From positions 73,919,554 through 73,983,553 of the forward strand of contig OX485803.1 of assembly GCA_950295325.1 (NCBI GenBank): 64,000 bases of DNA, read 5' to 3'. The position numbers were made by a program, and so were the translations under genes. The notes under the pieces were generated by a model, which worked only from the letters and a program-made list of their open reading frames with translations, searched no databases and was not told where the DNA came from. This DNA comes from Polytrichum commune. Lineage: Eukaryota; Streptophyta; Polytrichopsida; Polytrichales; Polytrichaceae. Positions 38,127 to 51,078 of this stretch are shown here, in pieces. Numbering within the stretch: the first letter of the stretch is position 1; every line of letters begins with the position of its first letter.

Positions 38127-38451
38127 TAGGCCCACTTTACACTAGAAGTCAAGGCCAAGGGCCGAGGGAAATTTTGCAATCTTATTGGTTGTGAGCTTAA
38201 GGCCAACCCGAAGAGCTTTAGACTAGGAGTCAAAGCCAACAATTAATTGAATATTTTAATCTATAAAATGTTGGCCTTGAGATGGCCCCCAAGGCACAAA
38301 AGGAACCCTCGTGAATTGGGGGGCCAACAAAGGCCCATGGGGCCAATGAGTACACAAACTTGAGGCCGACTCAAGCTTCAAAAGAACTTAAATATTGGTT
38401 AGGTTGGCCCCAAGATTTCACGGCCTTGACTCCTAGTGTAAAGCGGCCCTT
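38127..38451. mobile_element. MITE with 30-bp TIRs of the GGGCCGCTTTACACTA family
   Basis: The left end TAGGCCCACTTTACACTAG and the right end (complement AAGGGCCGCTTTACACTAG) are followed by (A/G)AGTCAAGGCC on both sides. The 325-bp body has no ORF. The outer 16 bp match the termini of the hAT-like element at 53091-55700, which suggests the same transposase once mobilised both. An 8-bp target duplication is not evident, so the exact ends are uncertain. Confidence 0.75.
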
Positions 38452-39706
38452 GGAGAGACCCCTTGGAACCCCATGCAAACCGACCCTGAGGGGTAGTTTA
38501 CACTATGGACCATGGAAGATGGCCTTTGTCAATGGTCTGAGTTCATGGTCCAACTTCATAAAAACTAATTTTGACAGCCTTGGGCCCTTCACTAGGTGTA
38601 AACCGAATGTGGACCAAGATGAAAGACCATGGACCAAAAAGTGAAGGTGTTGATTTTTTTTAATATATGCACAAAAAATGTAGTTTTAAAAAAAAAAACT
38701 TTGACCATTCTCTTGGCTTAAATAGTCTTGTCTTGACCTCACTTCTTGTTTTTGCTTGTTTTCACTTTGAATTTCAGCAAGCATGGTTGTAATGAATGAG
38801 AGGAGGAGGAGCCTTGTGTTGTTTTTAGAATTATACATATTTTTGTACATGCTTGTGAAGCATGTTGTGGATATTAAAGCATTGCTTTTGTAAGGAGAAT
38901 GGAAGAAGGTTGCAATTTTGAGCTTGGTTTATAAGAGTATAGGGCATATAGAGAGAGAAACATATGGAATCAAGAACGGATGTCCGAATTTGTGGAACGA
39001 TTGTTGTTCAGATTGTGGACGGAGAATGAGTTTGGAAAGCGAACTCAAGTGAAATATAATACATATAGATTTTTGTGTGAGAGGTTGGGCCTATATTTGA
39101 GGAAAGAAGAAACTTGATTTAGAGTTACTATACCGGTGCAAGAGAGGGTAGCAATGTCATTGCATAGGTAGGTAGCGGCGATGGACTATAAAACATAGGA
39201 GACTTGTATGGAGTTCATAAGAGCACATTATCAAAAATAGTGAGGGAATTTTGTAAGATTGTTAGGAAGCATTTGCAACATGCTTTTGTATAAACTTTGA
39301 ATGAATCGCAGTTTAGAGTTTTAACGACAAGGTTTAAACAACTGCATGGTATACGTTATTGTAGGTTGATAGCCGGTTTGACACAAAATAACTCTAAGAA
39401 TGTAAGTTAGATTATTTTGAAAATGGTAGACACAATTGGCCGGAATTACTTCAATTCACCTTACGCTTTTGTACACTATTTATGGTATTTAATGTCACTT
39501 ACTATTTGGAGTTATGCAGTGCTATAACATTTTACCAAGTAAAGTCATATGTTGTATATTGTCCTTATAGCCTATTTAATATTTGTTGGTAACAAAGGAA
39601 ATCTATAGCGAGAAGTTATAGCCTTGCGTAATTCCAAACAGTAAGTTAACACTAAGCATCATAAACAATTTAGTGTTAATAATCATTGTGAGGCACTATA
39701 TAGAGG

Positions 39707-39858
39707 AGGGGTTTGCATTATATTCCGAGTTGTCCTTAGTCATTGCAACATGAAATTGCTTGACTATGAAAGAGAAGGGGTTTGCATTATATTCCAAGTT
39801 TTCCTTAGTCATTGCAAAGAATATGGGTTAACATGAAATTGCTTGACTGTGAACTTGG
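39707..39858. repeat. 69-bp tandem duplication
   Basis: GGGGTTTGCATTATATTCC, then CCTTAGTCATTGCAA and ATGAAATTGCTTGACT, occurs twice in direct orientation. The second unit has a short insertion (GAATATGGGTTA). Confidence 0.85.
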
Positions 39859-42800
39859 TTCATGTCCTTAACATATTTTTGGGCCTCGATTCCACGCAGA
39901 AGATACACTTATTTGGAATTGTGTTAAACTAGAGAAAGCTGGTACATGAAACAAAGTACTACATCCAAGAATAATTTTGTGATTTGAAATTTTTATGCAA
40001 AAGTTATGAACGAATTTTAATAAGCATTTTCAAGAAGTGAGGAGGTTTGAAAAAAAGAGTGTTATGAACATATTTTCAAAAGTTTGATTATGCCAAGCAA
40101 TTATTTATTCATTCTTTTGGAGTTTTGTTAACCCTAAGACAAGCCAGATAATCAAACATAGTACCACCTCCAACAACAACAAAAAGTGCAATTTGAAGTT
40201 TTAATACAAAAGATACGGACAAATGAACACAAGAGGATTATTGGGTTTCATCTCTCAAGTTTACATATCCCACATGGATTGTGAACACCTCACAGGATGG
40301 AGTTATATACTGAAACGTAATAATGGTTGAATGTGGGTGTCTTAAACCTATTGATAGGGTACATGCTAGGAGTGTAAGAAAGTCATAGGTGGGGTGTTGA
40401 GATTTTCCTTCTCTTTTTTTTTTGAAATGTTGGATTTACCTTTGGCACTTTAAAAAATTATCCGACACAACTGGCTAACAACCTACGATATTTGGCAAAG
40501 CCAGGCGGGGATGGGTTTTTAAGGTGAGTAGGCTTAAAATGGACATTTTTTTTGGCTTTGCACCCATTTCTTTTAGGATATTAAACACGCATTTGGTACA
40601 AGACAATTATAGTAGAGGTGCCTATTCTCGATCATGATCCCATCAGCAACCTATAGGGTAACCAAAATTTTGATCAAGTTGGGACTGAATTTCAATTAGG
40701 CTGGAACTAATAGTGCCATGACACATGTCCGAGATTTGAGTGCTCAAGTGACGAGGAATGAGCAGTTTTGGTAGACTCAAGACATTAGCAGTATGTTTTA
40801 GGCCAACTTTTGGCTTTAAAATTTCACAATAATGCCAATTTTAGGAATAAATTACCAATTTTTTTGTAGTCCTCCTAATTTGTATCTTCCCATATGGGAA
40901 AAAATGCATCACCTTTTATTTCTCTAGATGCAGCATAGAATATCTTAAGTGATCAGTAATGGGCTCTTCTACTCTAGATAGCAACTCCAAATCAAAGACA
41001 AAGGCGTTTTCCTCATAATTTCTCAAGCTTGTGTGAATATCTTATACATTATCAAAGTGACGATTTTTCTTTTCTTAAGTGATCATATTGGTAAGTCCCT
41101 TCAATTAGCTTGACTATTGAGCCTAGATCAGTTAATGAGTTGTGAGCATGTAGGCAATGACTTTTAAGTACATGTATTTTTGGCAGTCGTTCTTTAGATT
41201 TGCACCTAACTACACACCACTCAAATGTAAGTGTTTGATTAAGGTATGTAACTACATTAAGCCCATTTACCTTCCGTATAGTGTCCCAACTCATGACCTT
41301 GCTTAATACGCTTTGAAGTGTATTATTAAAAGTAATGAAATGATTGGGTTGCACAATGTTTCTTGCTTTCAATAAAAATATTATGGAAACCTTACATGTA
41401 ACAATCAAAATCCACACTTAGTTCAAAAGCAACCCATTGTGTAACACTAGTAGCCATATAGTGGCACTTGATGGATTTGTGATGCCACTAACTCCATACA
41501 ACCAAAGCCACACATGAGTTACACCAATTCCCTTTAATAAACTAAGTGTAGAGCGCATGACATACACCCTTTTATGAGACACCCAAGATCCCTTGCCCAT
41601 CCATGTTTAGGGTTGGAAGTCACTTAACACTTGGTCCTAGAGGCTCTGCCCCAATTCCCATAAGCTATCATCACCACACACTAGCCTTGGAACTTTCAAT
41701 CAAGAGTTCATGACATGCCTCATTGGTGCAAACAGCTAAGGAACCCAAATGGCTCCCCATGACAAATCATACTAATTTTAGGAATGGAGGAAATCCCCGG
41801 ATACCACCCCATGATTTCTCTATCATTCCCGCTCATATAAGCTTTTGGTCCTTCATGCAAGGCCCCTACCTCACCATCAAAACATGGAATGTCCAACCTA
41901 AAGTGAGGTCACCTACCACTTTTGGAGCTAACATGTTGCAAACTTTGACAAGCTCTATAGGCTGCAACCCTTGTAAGATTGGCATATTCTTTACATTGTT
42001 GGAAAGCCCTTGAAAATGCCTTTCTAATGATAGTTCTATCACCTGGTATTATAAATCTTAATTTAAGGCAATTAAATAAGTAATGAAGCCTCTAGGAGGC
42101 ATTGAATGTGAGGCTCTTTTCAAGACAACCTCCACCCTTCATGAGGCTTAGTGTTTTCCCTTAGCAACTTTTTTTGTTGCCACATGTACGCTTAGCCACC
42201 CCTCCATATGGGTGGTCATCACTTTGTCGTCTTGTGGGTTTTGGGCATCATCCAATGGTCCATCCCTACAAGTTGCATGTTGGGTCACACCAATTAGAGT
42301 CACGACATTGTACTTGTAGGTGTTCAATATACAAACCATTTCTTATTAAAAAAAATTTGTAAGCTACATATTTCAAATACAATAGTTGAAAATATTAATA
42401 AACCAAACAACTGATATTGTTGTTTGTATTGGACATAAATATATTATGATAATGTTTTTGACACATATATCCAATGTTATTTCAAACATATATTTTTGAC
42501 TTTAATTGTTTACAAACACAATACAAGTTGATTTTAACCTTCAATTTTTTGCTAACCTCATTTAACATTTTACCATGACTATCGATCTATCAATGTTTCA
42601 TATATGAAGTCTATATCAAAAAATACCATTGGAGTGACAATATTCATGGGGACCAACCATATTTATCCAGTTTGCTTCAACAAACTCAAGGACAACCATA
42701 CTAAACAATTCATCGTCATGGAGGTTGGATCCAAGATGACAATGAAAATTGTAATGATGATGACTATCTTATGTAGTGCAACATTTCTAGCAAAATACTT

Positions 42801-43179
42801 TTGTTGAAGATGGTGATTGTCGAATCTATGATAGGTTATGATGGTATGACATTTTTAATGAAAGTGCATCTATAAGGTTATTTTCGCAAGTTATTTTATG
42901 GTAGGGTTTGATATAATGCCTTGAACTTCTCACTATGTATTATGTGGTAGAAAATTAATTATTACTACAACATTATATCAATGGAGTTATTATGTTACAA
43001 TAAATGCACATACTTTTTCTTTGTCAAAATTATAGAAAATAGTCAAATGAAGATAATTTTTGTTGACAAAGTCATCAAAAACTTCCCCATCACCTAGACA
43101 TAATGAAACTTTAGGAAGATAGGTTTCAAAAACCAAGAAACAATCTCACATGTAGCCCCCTTTGCAACCCTACACATAT

Positions 43180-44120
43180 AACTAAATATAAAATTCAAAT
43201 TAAAAACAAGAATAACATAGTTTTGCATGCTCTGATACCTATAAACACCCTAGACACACTCATACCCTAGCTCAAAGTGCTTAAAACTTAAAATCCAATA
43301 CAAAGTGCACATCAAAAGAAGATTAACATGTTTTTGCATATTTTTCACACCTATAAACATCTTAGACACATTCATATGCCACTTCAAAGTGCTTAGAACC
43401 CAAATTAAAACAAAATGTACATAGACAAGATTAGCATGACTTTGCACACCTATAAATACCCTACACATATTTGTACACCATCTCAAACCACTCAATATCT
43501 AAATAAAACAAAAAGCACATACAATAAAGGACACGATTAACATGATTTTGAATATTTGTTACACATATAAACACCCTAGACACATTCATGCACCACCTCA
43601 AAGCACTTAGAAACTAAATCAAACCCAAATTGTACATCCTATAACAAGAGCATCATGTTTCTGTGTGCTTAACACCTTCAAGCAGACCCTAGTATCATGC
43701 ATGTTATGAACCTTAAAAACACAAACAAAATCCAACAAATATTGCATTTCTATACACCTAAATGGCCTTTGAAATCTAACCCTAAATCTTCCATATCTTT
43801 AACATCCGGAAAATATGCAGACAAACCTCAAGCACTCAAGGGCACACTTAGCCCAAAAGTTGCAATCTACATACTTGAATGGACAAACGAATTGTAACTC
43901 CTAAACACTTGACACCTCTAACCCCCCTTGTAGGCATGCATACAAGTTGTCAAAGGACTTAGAAGCAATGTCCAACAAAAGTACACTTCTAAACATCTAA
44001 ATGCACTTCAAAAAAATGCCATATTTTTTGCTTAAACACCTCTAAATAGCCTAGATTCATGCACGCAAGACCTCAAAGCACTTGAGTTCCACACTCAACA
44101 AAATGTTTGTGTAACAATAT
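43180..44120. repeat. Degenerate tandem array, unit about 105-115 bp
   Basis: Units carry ACACCTATAAACACCCTAGAC, CACATTCAT, CACCTCAAAG and CACTTAGAA, ending in AACATG or ATCATG followed by TTTTGCA. About four units are clear (43222-43680) and more diverged ones continue to about 44110. The style resembles the array at 95-480, with ACTTGAG and CCTCAAAGCACTT phrases, so the two may be related. Confidence 0.75.
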
Positions 44121-44129
44121 TGAAGTGTT

Positions 44130-46060
44130 CAATTACATTTTTAGATGCTCCAACATATTAAGGAAGAATATGCAGAGGTTCATCATGTTGGTCAATGTTG
44201 CCATACACACCACAATGGTCTCAAATGACACATATATTTTCATGCAAAATGTAATGATTTAATATGGTATCTCATTGGTTTTTCTTTACTTAGCACTTTT
44301 CTAATTAATCAATATGAAATCATTGATTTGTGCAAAGTCCTTCCATTAGCATGATAACGCGATTCATCACACTTGGAAGACTGTAACCAAATTTGATTTA
44401 TTTAGGGTAGGATTTGCATCTCTTATTTATGAGCTAGATCTACCAAATTCAAATGGCAAAGTGCTAATTATGGTTATGGTTTCAAAACTTAAGAGAACCA
44501 AAACAACACATGATTTCAGTCTAAGATAGACGGATGAGAAACCTTGGCTTTGAGCATCCCACACAGTGAAGCAACAAAGATTTTTTTTTTGCCGGTCCTC
44601 TCAATTGTTGCACGAAGTAAAATGATGGTTCAAAGAGAAGCCATTGTAGTTGTAGAAAAATGTTTGCAAGTCTCTTAGAACCAACATGTTCAAATGCTCA
44701 TCCTACCTTACAAAAAAAACCGGATATCTCTAGAGCAAATGGAAGGGCAACAATACCTAATTCCGTACTTTCATTATCTACGTTAAAAAAATAGACAAGT
44801 ATAACTGGGTGGATGAGACTTTGTTGCCCAATTTGAAATGTGTATTCTCAACCCTACAATATTCACCAATAGTGATGAAATGTCTTTCTAAAAACTATTG
44901 CAAAGGACCTCACTTTGGGTGTTACCCATGAAGATGGTAGTAATGATGCTATTGCTTTGGTTGTTGCTCTCTTTAAAATGATCTATTAATTCCAACGACC
45001 TCCCTCGATTGCAAATCCATTTTTTAAAGGGTGTCGGTGTTGGAGTGTGGAAAACCTTGTTTATGGAGTAAGGGTTGATTGATTTGCATATTTAAAAATT
45101 GATGTACCATATTCAACAAATATTATACACAATATATAAATTTAGAAGACATTTCATTTGCAATATGCCAAGTCGCATAGTGTTAGGGTATATGTGCAAA
45201 TTAACAATGCATGAGAGAGAGGGAGAGGTTGGAGAGGGATTAGTCGGTAAGTATTGCAAGCCAATGCCACATGTGGTTTCTAATAGGGGAGAGTCTCCTC
45301 TCCAGAATAATCCCTAATGTAAGAGCCATGACAACTTCAAGATTACTAGCATGTTTATTATGAGACCCAAAGCGTAACTGATGTAACAAACACTCAACTC
45401 GACATTGGTAACAATCATTGTATTTTTGGCCCTAGGGAAAATGGGGGAAAATGGTGTAAAACGGAGTTGATGAATTTGTTCCATTCATTAGACCTTCACA
45501 CGAAAATGGGGGGATGTTGGATCTTCTCAAGGTAGGATGGAGATTCATTCCATGAGAATATCATTGCGGAGGGAATGTATTGGGTGAATGTCAACCCTCG
45601 TGTTTGATGGAGATTCCCTACAATAACAAGCAAAAAAATGCCCCGGTTCTTTCGGACAACTTGAAACCACAAGGGGTACCAACAACTTGTTGTAGTGCCA
45701 AAACCACGAATCCCTAAACTTGCATCCGGATTCAACCATGAAAACGTGTGCCACTAAGGACTGAATAGAAAGCAATCCTTTCATTTCGTAAGGACTATAA
45801 ACCTAGAAGTAAAGTTCAAAATAAAAACATGATAACTGTTCAAAATAATGTCAAAGACTCGGAAAAAAAGGTGATGAGTGACGCATTTTTTGTACGCGTT
45901 ATCGGTGGTGGACCTCTCTGAAAGAATTGATAAAAGCTTTATTATTTTGGTGACCTTCTGCAATCAATTTCTGAAAGGTTGGAAGATGAAAGGAAGGAAT
46001 CCTCACTCTAACGCTCGATAAAACATGATGAACATTCACGTTGGTGCAAAAGCACACAGG
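44130..46060. other. No gene seen
   Basis: AT-rich sequence with chance ORFs; the overlapping frames at 45496-45784 (minus) do not resemble a known protein. Confidence 0.45.
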
Positions 46061-46068
46061 TGTTTGTG

Positions 46069-48770
46069 TTATTTGATAATTATTGAACTCCCAGTCAACT
46101 CAAATCGACTCCATGACCTGTAATCTCTTCCTTTGCTTATGGCCAACCCGATGGCACTTTCTTGTTTGGAGGAATTTGCACCTACATAGTAGAGCCGGAA
46201 ACTGCCATCATTCAATTGAACCACATGTGGGGCTGCCACTGTGCCATTATCCCATGCGTCCTCTCCAATTCGCGCACTGAAAATGGGGCCAACTATGGTC
46301 TCATCTTTCTCCCATTTGATACCATCTGTAGATAATGCTAAACCTATTCCATGTACACCCTTGCTATTCACACCTTCATAAAACATCACATATTGCTCCT
46401 CAATAACTAGCACATGCCTGCGGCCTACCCCACCTTCGTCCCATGAACCTGGCAATCCCTTTGTGAGCACCTTGCCTTTTTTCACCCATTCAACTCCATC
46501 AGTTGAAGTCGCAGCCCCTATGGAAGAAAAAGGAGGAATTTGCTTCTCAATGGAGCTGTATGTCATCAACCATTGCTTGTTTTTTACATGCGAAACTGGA
46601 GGAATCACTCTCGGCCATGCGATGAAGACCTCATCCCATTCATTTTGTTTTCCAGCATTAAGGAGGGGGGGATGAGAGATGTTTTTTGGGCGGTTAAATT
46701 CAAGGCCGGTAGTGGATTTGATGAGTCCTGGTAGCATGCGAAGCCCTTGCATGGCCTTGCCTCCTGGACCAACTTCTATTTTCTCTAAGGACCCACCGAA
46801 GTAGAACATCCACCATTCACCTGCAAAGCGCACACACAAATGAAAATAGCGTGAGCAAATGACACTTTCTGATCCTTAACAGAAGACTCAGTGGGAACTC
46901 AATGTCGATGTTCTAGGCTGTTCAAAGATGAAATATGCCTGCAAATTTCATATGTATGTCAGATGGCCCACATTCTTTGCACTCGAACACGGTGATGCTC
47001 ACAATGTAGGGCTATGCCATATATGCGTATTTGGTGTCACTTGCTACTTGGATTTATAAAATGATAGTTTTCATTTTCTTACCAACAAAGGTCAAATTGG
47101 TTGGTTGGACATAAATGACTGCACTTGGTGAAAACTTAGATTCTAAGTAAAAGTTATGGCATTGCATGCCTCTGAATAGTGAGTGACACTAAAGACCATG
47201 TACAATGTTCTGCTTGGACAATGTACAAAGGGGCTCAACCATGGGGGAAGAAAAAATCACAGCTACTGGTGACACTAAAGACCATGCACAATGTTCTGCT
47301 TGGACAATGTACAAAGGGGCTCAACCATGGGGGGAGGAAAAATCAAAGCTACTGGTGAACACAAGAGAATATAGGTAGGAGACATGGGAGAGAGGGAATT
47401 ATCATATATGAGCACACCTCTCATCCATCCAACATAAAAACTTGATCCCTATAGGTTTGTTGCTGATTCATCTCAAATGACCTCGAGTAGACTAATTCGG
47501 GGTCTTCAGAGCTAATTCCATTAAATCGACTTAAAAAAACCTTGGGCTGCATACTATTTCAGGGTTTCCATGTTGGATGAATGAGATGAACACTCGTATA
47601 TGATATTTACCTCTTTGAAGACATGGCCAGGAATTGCTAGAACAGCTCATTCTCATCGCTTTGTTCTTGTGGATCGCAAAGGGCGCTATGAATTCTAGGG
47701 GAGAATGTGGACCTGAACATGGACACTATGATGGAGGACAATTCTGTGCAATGCTAGTTTGGACTCACACCGTCCTGGTCTGTTGCACCTGTGCATATGA
47801 ATCAATGTCCCATCTCATTTCCACATTGTCTGCTCCACATGCCGTTCTTGACAGTCAACCGTTTTGAAACTTTGGAACAGCCAGTGCATGAACACCCATG
47901 CGTCCTCGCTGTTCCAAAGTTCCAATATGTACAGAAGAACATGGCCACTTTGAAGACAATTGCTCGCCAGATCAGACAAGGCGCGCTTCTGTGGAGCAAA
48001 GGAATCATGTCCTGCGCTAGTACAAAATGGAAGAACCACAAACTCCTTGCACTCAATGTCAATACATAGAATTCTTAATTAAGCATGTGTAAGGACGTTC
48101 TCTTTCTATTCTAGCTTCAAGAATTCTTTTCAAGAATCAAGGACCTTAAGTGCATGCATAGTCAAGTGGCAAAATTTCATTAGTCGGCACCCTCATTGTT
48201 ACTTCTCTTCGGATATATCGCCTTGTTGCATCTACCAATTGAAGAGGTGTGTCCACAATGGAATCATTCTAGATTATCCAGGTTACCTAAGATTTTTTCC
48301 ATTTTCATTGATCCTACATAAGCTACTTCAGAGTGTAATGTTACTGGACACATGCAGGTTAAAGAGGTGCATTTGAGGGTATGAATGAGATTGGGTAATT
48401 GAAGTTAACTACAACAGAAGGTTCCGCCATAGCCATACCGTTGAGAAAGAAGACATCGCCACAGGCAACATGCACAGAATCGAAAGAAGAAGTCGATCCT
48501 TCATCATCCGGGTCGAGAATTGCCCCCTCGGGTAGAGCGCCCTTGGCTCGTTTCCAGTGCACTCCATCTTCGGAGAGGGCTAACCCTACACGTCCAGTTG
48601 AGAGGAGAGCTGGTTTTACTCCCGAATGCCAAGAATCGCTATTGCGGCCATAGTAGTACATCCTCCATACAGATGAAGCTGAATCATACACAACGATAGG
48701 GTGGAACACACATTTGTCATCCCACCAGCCTTCGCCCTCATCTCCTGGACCCAATAGCCTCCCTGCCAGT
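46069..48770 (-). CDS. Five-bladed beta-propeller protein (GH43-like), 5' end missing
   Basis: Two exons are clear: about 48770-48439 and 46820-46069, spliced at CTCAACG|GTATGG and GCTTTGCAG|GTGAATGG to give FFLNGEWWMFYFGG. Together they encode about 360 residues. Repeated blade motifs are visible: WRMYYYGR, WWMFYFGG, YVMFYEG and FRLYYVG, with the DG(V/I).W segments DGVHWKRAKG, DGVEWVKKGK and DGIKWEKDE between them. This pattern is that of the arabinanase/levansucrase-like propeller superfamily; catalytic acids cannot be assigned, so enzymatic activity is not claimed. The upstream exon should start near 48770 or 48762, but no convincing first exon was found; upstream lie duplicated fragments instead. 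It is either a gene with an unrecognised first exon or a 5'-broken copy. The 1.6-kb intron contains an 86-bp tandem duplication and one arm of an inverted repeat. Confidence 0.75.
47184..47355. repeat. 86-bp perfect-like tandem duplication
   Basis: TGACACTAAAGACCATG(T/C)AC through GGGCTCAACCATGGGGG and AGCTACTGG occurs twice back to back with only a few differences, which indicates a recent duplication. It lies in the intron of the propeller gene. Confidence 0.9.
48071..48165 (+). repeat. Left arm of a 1.4-kb inverted repeat pair
   Basis: ATTCTTAATTAAGCATGTGT, TTCTCTTTCTATTCTAGC and AGAATCAAGGACCTTAA recur inverted at 49348-49453, and in direct orientation at 58656-58742. The two nearby arms bracket the first recognised propeller exon and one copy of the duplicated debris. 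Confidence 0.8.
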
Positions 48771-48775
48771 CTAGC

Positions 48776-49800
48776 AAAACAATGAAGATCAATTCTATGA
48801 CCTATGTGGCCACATGTAATTTCCATCATCGGGAAGAAAAGAGACTATGGCATCACAGGAAGTTTCTTAGGGTGAACCACACATTCAGACATATCCATCT
48901 CATTCAGAAATTGGTCCATATGGTCCAATGGTCCAAGAAATTGGATGCAAAGTTCTTCAATGATGTGCATAATCTGCTCATCTCGAAAGTTAGATTATGC
49001 ATCCTCGACAAACAGAGCGATACATATTTCCTAAAGCAGCATCGGTGTATACCTTACATTGCATGGACGACGACAACCACAACCAGTTCTCTATTAACCA
49101 ACAGCCTCCCTGCCAATCTAGCAAAACAATAGAGATCAATTTGATTACCTACTGTGGCAACAAGTAATTTCTATCATAGATTTCTTAAGTGGTGTAATGG
49201 GTGTTCTCCCTAGATAAGCATCTTGGAGAGTATACGCTCGGTGAGATTCTTTTCGGCAAGGTCTTTTAAGTTGAACCTTGGAAGATGGGAGAAGGTTTTG
49301 TCCGAAGATGGGTAACTATGAGTTGCTGACTAATGAGAGCTTAATGTCACTTAACTATGCTTGGCATTCATGCATGTAATTAAGGACCTTGATTCTTGGA
49401 TTTGATCTTACGCTAGAATAGAAAGAGAACGCCGTTACACATACTTAAGAAAGCTACGATCGTGAAGATTAGAGATTATGCCCATCATCGGAAGTTTCTT
49501 AGGGCGAACCACAAATTCAGACACATCCATCTCATTGAGAACATGAATGCCATATGGCCCAACGAATTGTTTACAAAGTTCTTCGATAATGTGCAGAATT
49601 GGCTCTTCCCAAAAGTTAGATAATGCATCCTCTCGACATAAAAAAACGATAGAAATTTCCTTAAAGCAGCATCGGTGTACCCCTCCATTGCATGGACGAC
49701 GGCAACTACAAATCTTGGTGGAATTCTTAGTGCAGAAGGAAATTCACCTGTCTGCTCCGAAGGAGTCAGGGTGTGGTACCACATTAGCCTCCCTGTCATG
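48776..49800 (-). pseudogene. Tandemly duplicated gene debris upstream of the propeller gene
   Basis: About 250 bp is present twice, at 48828-49085 and 49475-49730. Both copies contain GGAAGTTTCTTAGGG, CATCTCATT, CAAAGTTCTTC and AAAGCAGCATCGGTGTA. On the minus strand a frame in the upper copy reads EEPILHIIEELCKQFVG, then NEMDVSEFVVRPKKLP; the lower copy is similar but stopped. I do not recognise the family. In addition, AGCCTCCCTGCCA with TCTAGCAAAACAAT occurs at 48756 and 49106, and 49770-49870 has a weak echo of the propeller exon (TGHVGLPL for TGRVGLAL). The area looks like repeated partial duplication followed by decay. Confidence 0.65.
49348..49453 (-). repeat. Right arm of the inverted repeat pair
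   Basis: This is the reverse-complement partner of 48071-48165, with GCTAGAATAGAAAGAGAACG as the best-preserved core. Confidence 0.8.
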
Positions 49801-49899
49801 CATGCTTGCGGTGAAAGACTTGCCCCTGGTACACAGTGGTAATCCTACATGCCCGGTCTTAATAATTGGAAGGTGGCTGGTCAAAAATTGCAAACTCTG

Positions 49900-51070
49900 A
49901 CTACTCTGCGGGCTCTTCTTGCAGCAGAAGCTGGTTGAGAACGATGGCAATGTTGTCTTTTCCATCCTGCAGCAAACCCAACATCCAGATGTGGTTGCCA
50001 TCCCCATTTTGCAAGAGTATAGGCTTCTTTTGCAGACTCAAGAGACCTCCAATCGAGGATTCCATTCCCGTGCTGCAGCAGAACTTGAGTTATCTACATC
50101 TTTCGCAAACTCACCTGCCACTTGAGGATTCCACATTCAGCGGTTTTCTGGCCATGCCTTCGTGACATCTTATTGACCAAGCTAGCGCATTCTTCCTTTG
50201 TCGAATATCAAATCAATTTGGCTTGGGATAAGTTTCTGAAATTACTAGTCGCGCTTTTCTGAATGCATGGGCGCTAGTAAATGAATGAAAAGAGTGGTGA
50301 ATTTACAGAACGACAGTAAGGATATTTCATTCATCTGTCGTGCTAAGCTCTTTAATTTAAGCAGAACATAGAACTTTGACCTAAAAAGATGATAATTGCA
50401 AGGTATGGTTATGAAGCATTGTGACAGCGAGCATACCGTCGGCAAATAACTTTTCCCCCACGAATCTAGTTTATGCTAAGCACATAGTTGTAGCCATAAA
50501 TTCGGTGATTAAGCTCTTTTCCCAGCGATTGAAGAGTCGAAACTTCAGCACCATTGAACCCTAAATTGCCCTCCGACCTAAACTGCCACATAATGGTTGA
50601 AAGCGGAGTTTGAAAGCACCCAATTCTAGAAGAAGCATATTGCATTACTTAAGACATTGCAAACATCATCTCAAACAGCGCGTTGCTGTGTCTGAGACCG
50701 TTGTAAAACAAATTCAATGAAAGTGTAACTCTTGACTTAGAAACTTCCAAGTGTGAGTTCAAGGTCTCCAATGATTTCAAGATCAACACCACACTTCAAG
50801 ATCGGCAAAGACACATAAATTAGGGACCATCACAAATTATATAACATGACAGAGACTCTGAAGTTCCGTGCATAAATTCCAGAGAAGTTTATATTTATGT
50901 CAAGTGTGTATAAAATACATACGCCGGCCAAGACCTTCGGAGGAATGATATTATTCGATATGGATACAGAGTCTCACTGCTCTAGAGTATTGGGCTTGTA
51001 ACTTTTGCAAAAACCTAACGACTGACCTGATATCCATCATGACTTCTAATTCGATGATGTTTAGAAGTAC
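49900..51070. other. No assigned gene
   Basis: A plus-strand frame at 49919-50125 (QHPDVVAIPILQEYRLL) looks protein-like but matches no family I know and has no clear splice context. The rest, up to the PR-10 stop, is non-coding. Confidence 0.4.
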
Positions 51071-51078
51071 ACTAAAAT

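Larger units (their letters stand above)
36730..46050. other. Gene-poor, repeat-rich interval
   Basis: No gene is recognised over 9 kb apart from the repeats listed separately. Moderately long ORFs at 41052-41417 and 41418-41600 (minus) sit end to end and may be remnants of one decayed coding sequence, but the translation matches no family I recognise. Confidence 0.5.

Noticed and set aside
41052-41600. Two adjacent minus-strand ORFs
   Set aside because: They may be one decayed coding remnant, but no family is recognised and no splice sites link them, so they are noted only in the interval description.
49919-50125. Plus-strand ORF with QHPDVVAIPILQEYRLL
   Set aside because: It looks protein-like but has no recognised homologue, and its flanks show no convincing exon boundaries.
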